This document shows, piece after piece, positions 31,490 through 42,699 of a DNA stretch of 64,000 bases. Under the pieces are notes generated by a model. The model did not search any database. It was not told where the DNA came from and saw only the letters and a list, made by a program, of their open reading frames with translations. The DNA is from Dipteris shenzhenensis. Taxonomy: Eukaryota; Polypodiophyta; Polypodiopsida; Gleicheniales. Numbering within the stretch: position 1 is the first letter of the stretch; each line of letters begins with the position of its first letter. The position numbers and the translations under genes were made by a program. The DNA is taken from the NCBI GenBank assembly GCA_047967505.1, contig CM106541.1, one strand, 5' to 3'.

Positions 31490-32870
31490 ACGTATACAAG
31501 TTGCGTCAAATTAAAAAAGTGAAGGACACTTAAACAACCCAAGAAACACAAGTTCTGCCAAGGTGGGTTCCCTCCAAGCCAAAGTTTGCATGTGATAAGT
31601 CGCATGGACTTCTAAAGACTTGGTGGCCCCATGAAAAGAAATTCCTACTGGGTGCAATGATCAATGTACATATGGTGATAATCACCTCTATATAGGCACA
31701 ATAGCAACTCAATAGACTAGGTCAGTGGGACGTTTGACGCCATATATAAGGAATGAAATTGATTGCTTCCTCACTATTCATGAAATTTTAAAACATTTGT
31801 ATTCCTAGTTTTTACCTTTAAAATTAAACCAATGATCTTTAAGTCTCCTAAAACACAACATACTTTAGAGAAGACTATTATATGAAAGATACATAACTAG
31901 GGAACGTTAGTGGAAATATTGATTCCAGAAGAACTCTAATTTAAAAACCAGGATCAGATTAGGTTACATAAGAAAAAATTGCCTATGATTCAATTGAAAA
32001 CTAGAAGCTAGTAAAGGGAGAAGAAAATGGAAAACTCCTTCATGCATAGAGAAAAGAACAAGATATTTTCTTTTTCTTTTAAAAACCAAGCAGTGTGTAA
32101 ACAGGCGCCTACAGTACAAGAGAGAGAGAGGAGTGTCTAGGGGCACATGAGCATAAATATGCAAGCAAACGTTTACTGATATGTATATATGCACAAACAT
32201 AGACATAGACCAACATGCTTAGAGACAGACAAACATGTACGCACGTGCACACGCACAAAAACATGTATGCGCTTTACAGACAAATATTTAGTACATATCT
32301 ATATACGCACATATGTATGCACGTATGTACGTACACATGCGGAGAATTCAATCAATGAAAATACAGAAGCAATGATGTAGAAAGGAAAAGCAGGCAAGTC
32401 AGCTTGTTTGTCCATTTTTCCGTTCTGCTACATAAATAGCTTTCAAAGTATCACATGAGCTGCCTCATCCTCCCAAGCTTTCAACTGTCCCTTCCTTTTT
32501 GGACACTGGTTAATAAAATAAGTGAGTGTCACGATGCCTCTGTGTATGTGTACGTGGGGGGGTCGGAGGGAGTGGAGAGGTTCCTATATGCAGGGTCAAT
32601 GTGAACCCCAACCTCTGCAAAGGTGGGGGTTGGCATCTGAAGCTTATCTTCATTCAGAGAACGGGTTTAGCATAGTATCTTTCCCATGCCAAAATACGGT
32701 AGTCAACAAACTGTCCCATAGAACATCAGTAGTACTCAATTCTCAGCTGATTGGAGGAGTCAAAGCTGCAGATATTTTGAAAAGCATGTCTGAAAGTGGG
32801 TTAATGATTGGCTATATCATACTACGGAGAGAATATAAACAATGTGAGAAAGTAACATCAATTGGCATCT
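31490..32870. other. no gene recognised; 3' flank of the kinase gene
   Basis: AT-rich with a CA/TA-rich tract at 32185-32340 (ACGCAC, ATGTAC words). Presumably contains the 3' UTR of the minus-strand kinase gene near its right end. Confidence 0.4.
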
Positions 32871-32879
32871 CAAATAGCT

Positions 32880-33437
32880 TCAAGCTTTAACCAGTTTTGG
32901 TATCCAAGTACGCCACATTGGTCTGTCTTCTCTAATTTTTGAATTGTTGAACTTCCCAGGCAGCTGACATATCCTTTGCACCCTGTTTGCCTCTTTTCTT
33001 GAGTCCTTGCTCAAGGTCTCTGTTGCCTCGCTGTTGGTTGATCCAGATTTAAGAAGAGCCTCAGGAGATTCTGTTTTGGACTTGGACATGTCGATTATTT
33101 GCTTCAGCCTATCGACAATGGCACTCATCTTTGGCCGACTTTTGGGATTCCTTGCAAGACAATGTTGAGCCAGTGAGCCAAGCTTTATGGCCTGCTCTAG
33201 TGGATACTGCTTTTCCAACCTTGGATCCATTAGAAGATGAAATCTTTTGCCTTCTGAAATATAAGGTTTGACCCACTCTAGCAGCCGTTGCTCACTCTTT
33301 GGACGGTTTCGATCGAGAGATCTCCTTCCCGAGAGCATCTCTAGAAGCACAATCCCAAAACTCCATACATCGCTCTTTGAGGTCAGATGTCCAGTCTGTA
33401 CGTACTCAGGGGCTGCATAACCAAGTGTGCCAACCAC
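32880..33437 (-). CDS. RLCK VII kinase (PCRK1/PBL19-like), last coding exon
   Basis: Encodes 185 residues and stop TGA at 32880-32882. It starts at the acceptor TTTTTTACAG and reads VVGTLGYAAPEYVQTGHLTS (activation loop end and APE), then SDVWSFGIVLLEML and GRRSLDRNRPKSEQRLLEWV. The end of the C-lobe carries the Arg of NPKSRPKMS. The tail is Ser/Lys-rich, ending in PKLVKA. The wording DRNRP, EQ-LLEWV and DPRLE-YP matches RLCK VII members around PCRK1, PCRK2 and PBL19. In Arabidopsis these are membrane-associated kinases acting below immune receptors; the same role here is inference. The two upstream exons in the window are at 54500-54622 and 62003-62266. Confidence 0.9.
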   Translation of the reverse strand: MVGTLGYAAPEYVQTGHLTSKSDVWSFGIVLLEMLSGRRSLDRNRPKSEQRLLEWVKPYISEGKRFHLLMDPRLEKQYPLEQAIKLGSLAQHCLARNPKSRPKMSAIVDRLKQIIDMSKSKTESPEALLKSGSTNSEATETLSKDSRKEANRVQRICQLPGKFNNSKIREDRPMWRTWIPKLVKA

Positions 33438-34631
33438 CTGTAAAAAAGCTGTCATAAGAACCCAGGCATGGCACAGGGGGCCAGAGTGTGGCCGGGGGGC
33501 AGGGAGAGGACTTTTCAATCACATGTAAAAAGAAACCAGAGTCCAGCGTTACATCGATCTGTTTTAAGGACAAACATCATCCCTGATTTAACCTAAGCTC
33601 ACTAGATATTGTGAAAGAAGGCACAGTTAGTATGCCCAAAAACTACTTAGGACCTTGAGATAAAGAAAGCAAACTATAACTACTTGCTGTTTTGCTACAT
33701 GGAGTACAGAAAGATACAATCAATTTTCTATCATCAAAAGGACGATACATTAGTTAGTACACTCCTCAACTTGTGCCCTCAAAGTGTGTAATGTTAAGAG
33801 AGTTTGACAGCGTTGACAAACAACTTAATACTCACAGAAACAGTCTTGAGGGTATGGCCCACCGTTGACCTCTCTTCCTCCTGGGTGTTGTCATTTTCAG
33901 CTGTTGCCATCTTCATCTGCTGTGTAATCAAATAGTTCGCCTTGCTTCGATTCTCTCTGACATTGTGATTCGTTTCCTCAAACTTCAAAACCAGGTTCTG
34001 AAATGTGGTGTGCTGCTTTCCTAGCTTGCACCATTTGACTATGCAACCTCGTTATCTGTCTCTGTTCCACATGCTACGTCTGTTCCCGTATCTTAACAAA
34101 TAATTCCCCCCTACATTTTGTCCAAAACACCTTGGATGGAGTGGAAAATCAAAGAAGTGGCTTCTCCTGCCATCATGGCAGATGGCAGCATCATGGTGGT
34201 AGGGGACACAGCAAGTGAAGGTTCCCCTAGCACCAGAGTACGAGGGCATAGGTCTTCTTAGCCTGCCAGGCATTATAGACCATGGTTGATTTGGTGTAAG
34301 CACCTTATGGTAAGGTTCCATTCAAAGCATTCTGGAGCACTTTGATTGGTTAGGTGCGCCCCCCTATTGCTATATATTTTTCTACAAAACCCTTACTTTG
34401 CCGCATCGCACCGTGCCTGGCATTTGTTTATTCCACCGCCCGTGCAACTGCTCTCACGTTCTGCTACTGCTGGAGCCTCTTTGCTCCTCTCTCAGGGGGA
34501 AGGACAACATCAACTGCTCAACTAAGGATATATTAGAACAAGCTATCAAAACAGGCCCCAAAATGTGAAAACCAATCCTCTTTGCAATTCTGGAAGTTTG
34601 ATACAAGGAGTGTTCCCAAGAAATAGTCACA

Positions 34632-35523
34632 ATGCCTACGAGAGGATGTTTTGAGGACAAATGGGGGAAACAAGCTGTAGAGAATGCCATGACAGCTTAT
34701 TCAGCAGGGACACCCAATAAGAATGCAGAAACTGTTCTTATCAGCCTCAACAAAATCTGCATAGCACTCATTCAGAAGATATGGGAGAAAGAAAAAGGAG
34801 AATAGGAAAATGCCAGGACCAGCCTCCTAGACAACGTATATCCATTAGAGAATGAATTGCAGCAAATCAAAGAAATGAAGGGGGGCTCGGATGGGACATG
34901 CAAGGCAATGGAAGAGCTCAAAGTAGAAAATGCCAACCTTAGGAAAGACATTGCAGCTATGCAGGCCACGATGCAAGGGAAGCAAGTGCAACTCAAGCAA
35001 CAAATAAGCAAGGGTGAAGCTAAGATGTTGGAATGGAAGGATGTGGTAAAAAAGGGTACATCAGCCCCTAAAAAAGAAATCATATCTGATGCTCTCGAAG
35101 AGGACAAACGGTGGGACAGCAAATCATTAGATGTGCTTGTCAGAGGCTTTACCGGTAGGAGGTACTCCTATGGCAGACACCAAAAATCTGTTCGACAAGA
35201 TGGGAGTTAATCTCACTTGTGAGGCAGCATGGAGGGTAGGTAAAGTGCATGCACCAGCAAGACCATTAGTGGTGAGATTCCGGACTAAAGAGGACAGATC
35301 TACCTTAATGAGTATGAGGGCCGCGTTAAAGGGCACCAGAACCTTCTTGGATGATGATCTCACTCTCCTGCAGCAGGAACATCGAAGGGAGGGAATGGTG
35401 AAAGTAATGGCAGCACGACAGGAAGGGAAATGGGCTGCATACAAAGACGGTAAAGTTAACATCTGTGACAAAGCAGATAGAGTAGAAAGAGAAGAGAAGG
35501 AAGGTGAAATGGACAGCACATGA
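34632..35523 (+). pseudogene. LINE A ORF1, coiled-coil RNA-binding protein (broken)
   Basis: Starts at the ATG at 34632 (MPTRGCFEDKWGKQAVENAM). It has an in-frame TAG near 34803, a coiled-coil segment (QQIKEMK, MEELKVENANLRKDI, 34857-35020), a frameshift near 35150, and then a C-terminal domain with KMGVNLTCEAAWRVGK, RSTLMSMRAALKGTRTFLDD and DLTLLQQEHRRE, ending in a stop at 35521-35523. The layout (coiled coil plus compact basic domain) resembles L1-type ORF1. A second copy of the C-terminal domain is in LINE C at 53906-53700. Confidence 0.75.
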
Positions 35524-35563
35524 CGGTGTCGGGGCCTTGAGACGAGTGCAAGACCAAATCCGA

Positions 35564-35905
35564 ATGGCTGTATGTTGCAATGGAACCCTTTGGTCTGATC
35601 CCAGGGGTTTTTCCCGAAACATATATTAACAGAGATGTGACCTTTTACACAGAGACCCATGAGAGCCCGGAGAGGGTACTGTCCATTGTGACAGGGTACA
35701 TGTGGGAATCAGCCCATAGGAAAGAGACGAGGAGATACAACGGCATACGAGGGTCATGAGGGGCGGCAGTCCTCTTGGGGTCACATTTGAGGCCATATAT
35801 GTCTGTCATGTGGAAAGAGAAACATGCACAGCACATGTGGGTACGGATTCAGCCACCTGGGGCACGCCCAATTTTCCTTGCAGTATGCTACTTCCCTCCA
35901 GATAC
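35564..35905 (+). pseudogene. LINE A ORF2 start (endonuclease), cut by copia insertion
   Basis: Begins about 40 bp after ORF1 with MAVCCNGTLWSDP and continues through broken frames to HLRPYMSV and IFLAVCYFPPD, part of the endonuclease domain. It stops at the copia 2 target site. 39 bp of its continuation lie beyond the insertion at 41408-41446. Confidence 0.7.
35901..35905. repeat. target-site duplication of copia 2 (left)
   Basis: GATAC, matching 41408-41412. Rejoining the flanks at one GATAC gives the continuous LINE sequence seen at 42771-42815. Confidence 0.9.
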
Positions 35906-36645
35906 TGTAAGAAAACAATACAACATCTGTGCCCAAAAGATAACAGGATCTTGTATGCAAGAGAGAAAAGCAGATAGTATGGAGAATCAAAAATACTGTA
36001 AAACTGATACAATAGATGGTGCTGCCTCCCAGCCGTGCGCTCCTGTGAGAGAAGCTTCAATGGCGTGCTGGAAATAGTGGAGGACGGAGGCTGGATGCTA
36101 AGGAATCAGGATTGCTGTAGCCAGTGATGAAATGGGCTTCACAGGCTTGCTCTTATATAGCCATCAGTCGTAGTCGGTTAGACCCAATTGGGTGACCGAC
36201 CCAGTCCGCCCAAAACGGCCGACTGGGGGTCAGTCCCGAAATAGGCCACCGACCACACGATAGAACTGTGGCGCAAAATAGAGCAACTCACCTATGGTGT
36301 TCGTTCGGCCCAGAGCCATCCGAGATCATCTGGAGTTTCAAACGGGCCCCGCAACCCGAGAGTGGACTGTCCCGGGAAATGCTCCGTCTACCCTCAGTGC
36401 GGTCAGTCATGGGATGCCTTCCCACACTTGCATGTAGCCTAGTTGGCGGTGTGCCAACTCTATCTGAAGCCGTCCAGCCATCAGGCCACACATGGCTCCC
36501 ATTTGGTGTCCAAACCAAGACCTACCGGATAATCGAGCTATTCAAATGCCTTCTCCTCATATGGGGGGCTTAGAAGTAGAGTTAGCTGGTTCTCGCGTAG
36601 TTACACGCGCGTAGTTACACGAGAGTGGAGCATTGATATCTAACA
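35906..36645 (-). repeat. copia 2 3' LTR
   Basis: 740 bp, TGTAAGAA...TATCTAACA on the plus strand. It carries a 16-bp block (GTAGTTACACGCGC-like) and a GGGGGTCAGTCC block that the other LTR lacks. Confidence 0.9.
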
Positions 36646-36675
36646 CCCCCCCTCAATGTCCACCCGCAAGTGAAC

Positions 36676-39600
36676 TTACTTTTTCGGCCCCATGCCAAGT
36701 CGATGAAGATGCCTCTCCAGCAAGTCTCTTCCAAGAGCCTTCGTGAAGGTCTCCGCAGCATTCTCTGTAGTCGGACAGTACACTAAGTCGACCTCTCCAT
36801 CCATGATGAGCTCGCGTACAAAGTGATATTGAATCTCAATGTGTTTTGTGCGAGCGTGGAACACAGGGTTCTTTGCAATCGCCATGCAACTCTGATTGTC
36901 ACATGATAACTGCGTAGGCTTGTTCTGCACTGCACACATGTCCCCTAAAATCCTCCTCAACCACACTGCCTCACAAGAAGCAAAACATGCTGATTTGTAC
37001 TGAGCCTCGGTAGAAGAAAGAGCAACTGTGGGTTGCTTCTTGCTGACCCATGACACAGCTTCAGATCCAAGTGAGAGACAGTAACCTGTCACTGATCTCC
37101 TGCTATCCACGTCTCCTGCCCAATCCGAGTCATAGAATCCGGTCAAGATGTTGCCCTTGGTATAGGTGATGCCATAATCAAGTGTGCCTTTAATGTATTT
37201 CAGCATCCGCATCCCTGCCCTCCAATGGTTCTCCCGGGGCTTATTGAAAAACCTGCTTAGTACACCAGTCGCAAAGCTGATGTCCAGCCGCGTGTGTCCA
37301 GCCGCGTGTTGCACAAGTAAATCAAGCTGCCCACAAGCCTTCTGTACTTCGCTTCGTCCACCAGTGGTGATGAATCCTCGTTTGAGAGCTTCACGTCAAC
37401 CTCCATAGGGGTGCCAACTGTCTTGCACTCAACCATGCCAAATGCCTTCAGTATCTCTCCAGCATACTTCAGCTGTGAGATGAAGATCTGTTTTGGCTCT
37501 TGCCAAACTTCAATCCCCAAACAGAAATGCATCAATCCGAGGTCTGTCATTTCAAACTCTCTTCCTAGCAAATGCTTTGTCTGCGAGATCTTCTCTTCAT
37601 GGTTCCCTGTTATGACAAGGTCGTCCACATAAAGGACCACGATCATACATCTGCCTCCTTCTCTGAAGATATAAAAATTTGCATCAGATGGGCTCCTCCT
37701 GAACCCGTTTTGCATAAAGTAGGCATCAATTCGCTGGTACCACGCTTGTGACATCTGGTTCAGTCCGTAAAGTGCCTTCTTCAGTTTGCCTTCTTCAGTT
37801 TACAGACTTTACCTTCTGAACCAGGGATCACAAAACCTGGTAGTTGTTCCACGTATACCTTCTCCTTGAGATCTCCATTTAGAAAGGTGGATTTTACATC
37901 CATCTGAAACACGGGCCAACTTCCCTGGGCTGCTAAAGCCAAAACACTGCGAATTGTGGTTAGTTGAGCTGTGGGAGCAAAAGTATCCTGATAATCAAAA
38001 CCATGTATCTGTGCGAATCCTTTTGCCACGAGCCGAGCCTTGTACTTATCCAACGTGCCGTCGGACTTGTACTTGGTCTTGTACACCCACTTGGTACCGA
38101 TTACCTTGCGTTTTAGTAGTCGATCCACAAGGTCCTAAGTGTTATTCTTCATTATGGAGCCATACTCCGACTGCATAGCCTCCACCCACCTATCATCACC
38201 CTGTGCCTCTTCAAGATACTTGGGTTCGTCAGCACGGATCACCTCTGTCATCAAAGCATAGTTAACCAAGTGTTTTTGCGCCCTTCTTTGCTCCTCTAAT
38301 CTCTTGGACCGGCGGTGTTCGGATGGTTTCTCCTCAATGGCTGAAGGTTCTCTACCGTCCAAAAGCTGCTTTACCCACTTCGGGAATGGCCGTTGCCGTT
38401 GTGGTCATGCAGGCTCTTCTTTCTCTTCTTTATCTTGAATCCTCCCAAACACCGATGGGGGAGTTTGGTTTGCTGTTGGTGGTTGTACTGGATGGATATC
38501 CTGGTCCTGGTTGTCTGGGAAGGAAGCATCCTCCTCCAATTGATGCGGCTGTTCTAAGAAGATAACAACGCGACTTACTATTACCTTCTTGGTAACAGGA
38601 TTATAGAGACGATAACCCTTCGCCTCTTCACTGTAGCCCAAGAAAATACACTTCCGACTCTTCGATTCCCATTTGGTCATGTTAGCATCAAGGACATGTA
38701 CAAAACAGTCACATCCAAAAACTCTGAAATATGCAGCTGAAGGTTTCTTACCAGAAAAGGCCTGCAGTGGAATCATCCCGTTCACAGCTTTCGTGTAGCT
38801 ACGATTCACAATGTAAACTGCCGTGTTACATGCTTCAGCCCAGAAAGTCTTTGGCAAATCTTTCCCTTTCATCATGGCGGGGGTTTCTGCCTTTTGATCT
38901 CGTGACTTTTGCAGTAACTTTCGAATTCACTTGATGTGAACTCTCCACCTTTGTCTGATCTCAACTTCTTCACCTTCCTCCCCGTTTCTTTCTCGACCAT
39001 TACATGCCATTCTTTGAACTTACTAAAAGCCTCATCTTTAGTCTTCAGGGAGTATATCCATATCCTTCTACTGTAGTCGTCGATCAGCATCATGAAGTAG
39101 TAGGAACCACCCAAAGCTTCCGTCTCCATCTTTTCGCAGAGGTCCGTGTGAACGAGCTCTAGAGGAGCCTTTGCCCTGCTGGCCTCTTTAGGAAAGGGCT
39201 ACCGATGCTGCTTGCCCATCATGCAAGCTTCACATACATCGGGCAGATCTGTAATTTTTGGTAGGTCTGCAATCATTCCACTTTTATGCATCTCCTTTAA
39301 AGAACTAAGGTTTAGATGACCAAACCTCTCATGCCACAGCTTAGTGTTCTTCACATCGGCTCGAGCACTGAAAGCTGAGAGTTCGTAGATGTTGTTGCGC
39401 CGTGTACCTTTACCAACGACCTTCTCTTGAAGATTCAAAATCTGTATACCATTCTTATCGAATTGAATGAGGTCCCGATCCGTGATCGAAGAAACGGACA
39501 ACAAGTTTCTCTTGATATTTAGCACATAAAGAACATTGGACAACTGTTTTACAACTCCACCTGACTTGAGAGCAATCGTATCTTTTCCTTTTACAGACAT

Positions 39601-39720
39601 TTTGCATCATTGCCGACTGCTACCAAGATGTCATTCCCGACCGGATGTAGAGAGGTATACCAATCCTTACGATTGGTCATGTGACGTGATGCACCACTGT
39701 CAATAATCCACGGTTCTTCC
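36676..39720 (-). pseudogene. copia 2 pol: protease, integrase, RT, RNase H (broken)
   Basis: Protease motif WIIDSGASRHMT lies just after 39720 going upstream. The GAG-pre-integrase segment (LWHERFGHLNL, VCEACMMGK) is at 39350-39200 and the integrase core (LIDDYSR, LRSDKGGEF) at 39129-38890. The frame then joins KRQK to MMKGKDLPKTFWAEA with no TPQQNG-x-AERKNR segment, so the third catalytic residue (Glu) is gone. RT is split at 38128-37781 and 37754-37257 (VARLVAKGFAQ-type core, YVDDLVITGN). RNase H is at 37250-36676 (YDSDWAGD, SSTEAQY, ARTKHIEIQYHFVRE). Stops or frame changes lie near 38405, 38135, 37781 and 37310. Confidence 0.9.
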
Positions 39721-39953
39721 GCAGGTACATGAACTGCCTCCGTGCATATCTCCTCAATTGCTACGAACAGCTCTACTGGTACTGCCTGCGCGCTGTTGCT
39801 GGACTCTTTCTTTACTCCGTTCTTCTCATCTGCAATCTTCTTTCGGCACTCATTTTACTTGTGCCCTGCCTTGTTGCAATAGAAGCATTTAATCTTCTTC
39901 TTTCTCTTTTTATCATCAAAAGAAGATGGGTTACCAGAGTCCTTACTCTTACC

Positions 39954-40628
39954 TTACTTTGATCCAGCCGAGAAAGCCGAATCTTCTCCAGTCCTCGTCT
40001 TTTGATGCATCTCCTCCTCCAGAAGCATTGCGCTGAAATCCTCAAAGTTGAGAGGCGGATTTCTGTTCTGCGTATTCAGTGCCGTAACAAGACCGTCGTA
40101 CTTTGGTGGGAGAATCCGTATGCACCTTCGTGCTAGATTCTCGCTGGTGATGGTGATGCCAATTGTAGTCATCTGATCGCGCAAATTCTTCACCCTGGTG
40201 ATGAACTTCTCTACCGTTTCAGACTCAGACAATTTCTCGTTCGCGAGTTGAGTCTCCAGATTTTGAATCCGCGTCTGATTCGTGGTCTCATACTGATTTT
40301 TCAAGACCGTCCATGCCTCCTCCACTGTGGTGACATGTTGAATTAACGCCATGACAGAATCACTTACATTGCAGATAATAGAACACATCGCATCTGCATT
40401 TCTTCTTGTCCACGCGAGAATCTCATCCGCAGTTGGTACTATCTATTGTGCTGTATTGGCTGGATTCCGTCTCGCAACCGGCTTCAGGTCCACCCCAGTA
40501 GCAGTACCCCAAAGCTCGTATGCGCTTAGGATGGTCTTCATCTTGAACTTCTAGAGTGAATAGTTAGTGCTGTCAAACTTTCCGCTTTCGCCGAACGGTG
40601 GGATTCGCAGTCTTGCGGGCTGGGCCAT
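39954..40628 (-). pseudogene. copia 2 gag (broken)
   Basis: Starts at the ATG at 40628 (MAQPARLRIPPFGESGKFD). A TAG replaces the expected Trp in NYSL-W-KFKM, another stop lies near 40440, then the UBN2-type gag core (WTVLKNQYETTN, KFITRVKNLRDQM, LPPKYDGLV) follows. In another frame at 39890-39860 a zinc knuckle, CFYCNKAGHK, is cut by a stop before NECRKK. Confidence 0.85.
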
Positions 40629-40685
40629 CTCTCACAATTTGCTCGCAAACAGAAACACACTACCAAATCTTCTTGCTAGAGTCTA

Positions 40686-40698
40686 GGATCTGATACCA
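40686..40698 (-). other. copia 2 primer binding site
   Basis: TGGTATCAGATCC on the minus strand directly follows the 5' LTR end. It is complementary to the 3' end of plant initiator tRNA-Met, with a small deviation from TGGTATCAGAGC. Confidence 0.8.
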
Positions 40699-41407
40699 TG
40701 TAAGAAAAAGTTACAACGTCTGAGCTCAACAGATAACAGGATCTCGTATGCAAGAGAGAAAAGCAGATAGTATGGAGAATAAAAAATTTGATTACTGTAA
40801 AACTGATACAATAGATGGCGCTGCCTCCCAGCCGTGCGCTCCTGTAAGAGAAGCTTCGATGGCGTGCTGGAAACAGTAGAGGACGGAGGCTGGATGCTAA
40901 GGAATCAGGGTTGCTGTAGCCAGTGATGAAATGGGCTTCACGGGCTTGCTCTTATATAGCCACCAGTCGTAGTCGGTTAGACCCAATTGGGTGACCGACC
41001 CAATCCGCCCAAAACGGCCGGCCACCGACCACATGATAGAACCGTGGTGCAAAATAGAGCAACTAACCTATGTTGTCTGTTCGGCCCAGAGCCATCCGGT
41101 ATCATCTGGGGCTTCAAACGGGCCCCACAACCCAAGAGTGGGCTGTCCCGAAAAATGCTCCGTCTACCCTCAATGCGGTCAATCATGGGATGCCTTCCCA
41201 CACTTGCATGTAGCCTAGTTGGCGGCGTGCCAACTCTATCTAAAGCCGTCCAGCCATCAGGCCACACATGGCCCCCATCTGGTGTCCAAACCAGGACCTA
41301 CCGGATAACCGAGCTACTCAAATGCCTTCTTCTCATATGGGGGGCTTACAAGTAGAGTTAGCTGGTTCCCGCATAGTTACACGAGAGTGAAGCATTGATA
41401 TCTAACA
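40699..41407 (-). repeat. copia 2 5' LTR
   Basis: 709 bp, alignable over its whole length with 35906-36645. Flanked on the right by the TSD GATAC (41408-41412). Confidence 0.9.
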
Positions 41408-41799
41408 GATACATCATCGTACGCACATGAGGTTGCCACAGAGGAACATCGAAGGGAGGGAATGGTGAAAGTAATGGCAGTACGACAGGAAGGGAAATGG
41501 GCTGCATACAGAGACGGTAAAGTTATCATTCGTGACAGAGCAGATAGAGTAGAAAGAGAAGAGGAGAAGGAAGGTGAAATGGACAGCACATGACGGTGTC
41601 GGGGCCTTGAGACAAGAGTGCAAAACCGAATCCAAATGGCTGTATGGAATTGCAATGGAACCCTTTGGTCTGATCCCGGGGGTTTTTCTAAAACATATAC
41701 TAACAAAGATGTGATCTTTCATAGAGGGGACTGCCCATTGTGACAGGGTATATGTGGGAATCAGCCCATAGGAAAGAGACGAGGAGATACATCGGCATA

Positions 41800-42555
41800 A
41801 GTATAGTCAAGGTAAAAAAGGAGACTTTTTTTTAGAATCTTGAGGAAATGAATGATTTGTTGTCTAGCTAATCTCATGGTTTTAGAAGAAGAAGAAGAAG
41901 AAGAAAAAGAAGAAGAGGTGGCAAAATCATTAGAGTTTCTAAAAACAAAACCATTTAAAAGACATGAACAAGGGGTTAAACTATTCCCTTATGAAATTTG
42001 TCATCCCAAGGGCTTACAAATGTTATTAAGGCCATTTTCACATTGATTTCATGGAAATGCCAATTGTTTTAGATCGGTCGGTGCACTAAGTCCAAAGGTC
42101 GCCTTTATGGGTTGAGGAAAAGAAAAACAAAAGAATTAAGTTCATTGTATTAAGTATCCTAACCACAAGAAAACGTTGATAATGTTGTTTTCGCGTCGAC
42201 CTCACACGGATGAAATAGGGGTTGGGGAGATTGGTTGTGGATGGAATGCTAATGAGGTAAGGTAAGAGGTGGTAGAGGGAAGTAGACGTCTGGTTGGGGA
42301 GGTGTTTTAGGTAGGAAAATGAAGGGGGAGGCAAGGGACGCAAAGGGAAGGGGTCGGTGCTTGGTAGAGCAGATGTGAGAGGTAAGTTAAGAAGTGGTAG
42401 TGGCGGGCAAAAGGTCCTGTAGGGGAGGTGAGTGTTTGAGGCAGGAAGAAGGAGAAGTGGAGAACTCCTTTCCCACTTAGTAAATGGCGAGTAGGTGGGA
42501 TCCATTTTTTGAGTGGGAAAGGGACTCCCCCACCTTTCCCCGCTGTCAAAGGTGC
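41800..42555. other. unidentified 0.75-kb insertion within LINE B
   Basis: LINE A runs without a break across the equivalent point (about 35745). This segment has a GAAGAA run (41888-41930) and a purine-rich right half (42215-42480) giving a Pro-rich open frame on the minus strand. No element signature or TSD was identified. Confidence 0.55.
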
Positions 42556-42699
42556 GGGGAGTTGAGGGTCAAGAGGGGTGGCAGTCCTCTTCGGGTCACA
42601 TTTGAGGCCATATATATTTGTCATGACACACTGTAGAGCCCTCATAAATTCCCCTATGTCATAACCCATGGCCTTAGATCCAACACTAGGAAAGAGAAA

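Larger units (their letters stand above)
35906..41407 (-). mobile_element. copia 2: LTR retrotransposon with both LTRs and TSD
   Basis: A 5502-bp Ty1/copia element on the minus strand. The 5' LTR is at 40699-41407, PBS at 40686-40698, gag from 40628, pol to 36676, PPT at 36646-36652 and 3' LTR at 35906-36645. LTRs start TG and end CA. They differ by indels of about 18-30 bp and scattered substitutions, so the insertion is not brand new. Coding parts are in order (gag, protease, integrase, RT, RNase H) but carry stops, frameshifts and an integrase deletion. Confidence 0.95.

Noticed and set aside
41800-42555. A defined transposon in LINE B
   Set aside because: The segment is an insertion relative to LINE A, but no TSD, terminal repeats or coding domain could be established.
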